In this document: positions 62,244-64,000 of the stretch, one piece after another | Numbering within the stretch: the first letter of the stretch is position 1 | Layout of the letters: every line of letters begins with the position of its first letter | Source of the DNA: JBNJFY01 sp051747265 | GTDB taxonomy: Bacteria; Bacteroidota; Rhodothermia; Balneolales; Balneolaceae | Assembly: GCA_051747265.1 (NCBI GenBank) | Contig: JBNJFY010000004.1 | Coordinates: 124,001-188,000 of the forward strand | Direction: 5' to 3' | Length of the DNA stretch: 64,000 nt | Made by a program: the position numbers and the translations under genes | The notes under the pieces: model-generated | What the model was told of the DNA's origin: nothing | The model's database searches: none | The model's input: the letters and a program-made list of their open reading frames with translations, nothing else

Positions 62244-62456
62244 GAGGCTGTCTAAAAAGTAAAAAGCAAGATGTAACCACTTAATTAATTTAAGTTTTCT
62301 AAGAGTGTGTATCTTTGATCTTCTTGATGAATCGCGTCCTTTTCATATATAGACCTATCAGGTTTTGGAAACCTGATAGGTCTGGCACATATTAGTGCCC
62401 TAAAACCTAAATTATTTAGGTCCTTGAAATTAGAAAAGGACTTTTTGGACAGCCTC
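62244..62456. mobile_element. 213-bp MITE-like element
   Basis: Ends GAGGCTGTCTAAAAAGT (62244-62260) and ACTTTTTGGACAGCCTC (62440-62456) are inverted repeats with one mismatch in 17. It has no coding capacity. The interior holds a 14-bp perfect hairpin (62351-62364/62368-62381). No convincing target duplication. Confidence 0.7.
62351..62381. repeat. GACCTATCAGG hairpin
   Basis: GACCTATCAGGTTT, loop TGG, AAACCTGATAGGTC: a perfect 14-bp stem inside the MITE-like element, of a kind often seen between Bacteroidota genes (from memory). Confidence 0.75.
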
Positions 62457-62624
62457 GAACCAACACTGTGTGGCGATTAAGAAACGCTGACTGGAATCGA
62501 TCTTCGCTTTGCTTGATTGATGCGCTGTCCGGTTGAATGGTGAAATCTACGGATGGGAAGTACGCTCAAGTACCTTAAACAAAGGAAACGGCAACCCTCG
62601 CAGGGGAGTTACACCGTATAAAAA

Positions 62625-63758
62625 TTATTCCGCCAATACCGGTTGCCGAGGGGAGGGATAGCTCCATTCCTTAAGAAAAATACCCCATTCTCGTTCAATT
62701 CGGCTAACAATATCACCCTGATAGCGGTAGTGGTTTCCGGTTGTTTTAACATTTTCAGTGATGAATCGCTCAAAATGAGGACGAGCCGTAGTAAAACCGC
62801 TTAATTGTAACTGATCGTAGATGTATTCCAGTTTGTGTAGCGGATTAGCAGTTAATTCTTCGAATCGAATTTCAACCAATTGCGAGGAAGGAATTTGTGA
62901 ACGATGTTTCAAGTAACGATCTAACAAATTTTTATAGAGGTAAAAAATGTATTCTTCGACGGTCTGCTCATCAATCGTTTCAAAGGCTAGGTTGTCTAAA
63001 ATGACCTTCCACATTTTTTTATTGGAATAAAAAACATCATACGGGTTACGATGGATATACACGAAGCGTGCATCAGGGTAGAGATCCAAAAGCTGTGGGA
63101 TGCGAGCCGTATTTCCCGGACTTTTAATGATCAGTTGTTGATGATTATTGTGAGCAGAAACCTTGCGCATGAAATATGAAAATAAGTGTTTCCACTCTTG
63201 CTGCTCCTGCTGAGTAGCGGTATCGAACAGCATATACTTATCGATATATTCGTAGAAACGAGTTTGAGGAAACACATGCGCCCAATGGGGGCTGGTGGGT
63301 AAAAAAGCCGTTGTCATTGCGATGTCCAATTCACCGGGGGTATCCCAATCCCAGTTAACCGAAATATCATCAATTTCCTCCTTGGTCTGGAGAGAATCAG
63401 TAATCCTACGCACGATGGGCTTAATCACGCGTTCAAAATAGAAAAAGGTGTTGGGAAAGACCGATGCGAATTTATTCAAATATCCTCGTTGTGGATCCTG
63501 ACTGAGTAGCATCTGAAGTATGCTGGTACCACTGCGCCAGTGCCCCAGAATAAATATGGGGGGATGGGGAAGATTCACAGGCTGATTAGAGTGCTCAAAT
63601 TTGTATTTCTCAAAAAGTCGAAAGGGCTCTGTAATGAGGATTTTAGCATACCAAGCCACGATCTTTTTTAATGTATCCGAGGATAAGTTTTGATCTGAAA
63701 ACTGTTCAGCAGTGCGTAGTTGCTTAGTAAAAAAATGAATAGGATGATATAGTTGCAT
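62625..63758 (-). CDS. Sulfotransferase family protein
   Basis: A 377-residue sulfotransferase, expected to move sulfate from PAPS to a small molecule or carbohydrate. The 5'-phosphosulfate loop is PIFILGHWRSGTSILQMLLS (about residues 68-87, P-loop-like RSGTS) and the 3'-phosphate region is DARFVYIHRNPYDVFYSNKKM (about 230-250). LIIKSPGNTARIPQLLDLYP lies between, as in the family. The C-terminal helical part carries SQLVEIRFEELTANP. No membrane segment or signal peptide is obvious. Monocistronic as far as the window shows. Confidence 0.9.
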   Translation of the reverse strand: MQLYHPIHFFTKQLRTAEQFSDQNLSSDTLKKIVAWYAKILITEPFRLFEKYKFEHSNQPVNLPHPPIFILGHWRSGTSILQMLLSQDPQRGYLNKFASVFPNTFFYFERVIKPIVRRITDSLQTKEEIDDISVNWDWDTPGELDIAMTTAFLPTSPHWAHVFPQTRFYEYIDKYMLFDTATQQEQQEWKHLFSYFMRKVSAHNNHQQLIIKSPGNTARIPQLLDLYPDARFVYIHRNPYDVFYSNKKMWKVILDNLAFETIDEQTVEEYIFYLYKNLLDRYLKHRSQIPSSQLVEIRFEELTANPLHKLEYIYDQLQLSGFTTARPHFERFITENVKTTGNHYRYQGDIVSRIEREWGIFLKEWSYPSPRQPVLAE

Positions 63759-64000
63759 TGAGCGATCTTATTTCAAAATGATTAACGGCCCTGCGAAATA
63801 ATCTATTCAGAATTATAAGCAGTGATAGATCTGTTATCGTTCCTTCAATTAGGAAAAGCTCCCCCATAAAACTTGATAATCCTCACATACATAAGCAAAA
63901 AGTAGGCAAGAGGGGGGCGTTGCCTTCCTAAAATCCAAGGTTTATTGCAGGCAGGTAAAAATTTCTTGAAATAAAAAACTCCCCACCCCAAACATTAAAT
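63759..64000. other. Right edge, no gene seen
   Basis: 242 bases upstream of the sulfotransferase gene, AT-rich, with no open frame or repeat that I can support. Confidence 0.4.

Overview
The window looks like the chromosome of a Bacteroidota-type bacterium, most likely from the Balneolota/Rhodothermota side (inference). The clues are a type III glutamine synthetase, a menaquinone branch (menA-menC-menE), several S9 peptidases with signal peptides, weak Shine-Dalgarno usage, and intergenic regions crowded with palindromic repeats. No tRNA, rRNA or CRISPR array was recognised.

Bases 1-12,340 are an accessory island. Two near-identical ParE-type toxin-antitoxin modules (1-351 and 3104-3624, inside a ~585-bp duplication) bracket a VIT-family transporter and a field of repeats. 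Next come a possible PD-(D/E)XK-like protein (3880-4734), a retron (5020-7548), an orphan protein with a SeqA-like N-terminus (7629-8516), an ABC-three-component system with a restriction-endonuclease-like effector (8882-11843), and a third toxin-antitoxin pair with a shortened toxin (11902-12336). The retron and ABC-3C genes are visibly AT-rich compared with the rest of the window, as expected of transferred defence genes. Short AAGCG-type palindromes sit at the borders between modules.

The retron is the best find. The effector gene fuses a phosphoribosyltransferase-like domain (motif LDDMIASGTR) to a winged helix and is followed by a YADD reverse transcriptase. Between and across them I can fold a complete msr-msd RNA by eye: a 14-bp a1/a2 pair (6215-6228 with 6430-6443), three msr stem-loops and a long msd hairpin. 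The a1 arm lies in the end of the effector gene and the a2 arm in codons 3-7 of the RT gene.

Bases 12,554-42,744 are core metabolism and envelope genes: a secreted S9 peptidase fused to a sulfatase-modifying-factor-like domain, a GNAT acetyltransferase, a Mth938-like protein, an AidB-like acyl-CoA dehydrogenase, a DASS transporter, ssb, a CorC/GldE-like protein, murB, a DUF2779 nuclease, purB, a TPR protein, a methyltransferase, menA-C-E, type III glutamine synthetase, an M20 amidohydrolase, an AI-2E-family transporter and an unknown 600-residue cysteine-rich protein. Intergenic DNA holds nested palindromic word repeats (16165-16912, 17346-17865), a candidate structured RNA (21301-21514) and three 129-bp MITE copies.

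Bases 43,306-55,423 form a chemosensory block: a small STAS-like protein, cheA, cheW, a methyl-accepting protein, cheR and cheB, then a hybrid histidine kinase and three response regulators. No flagellar genes are present. Downstream are a decayed MBOAT/SGNH O-acetyltransferase pair, a ClC transporter with CBS domains, two convergent DinB-fold genes, a second S9 peptidase, a 213-bp MITE-like element and a sulfotransferase.
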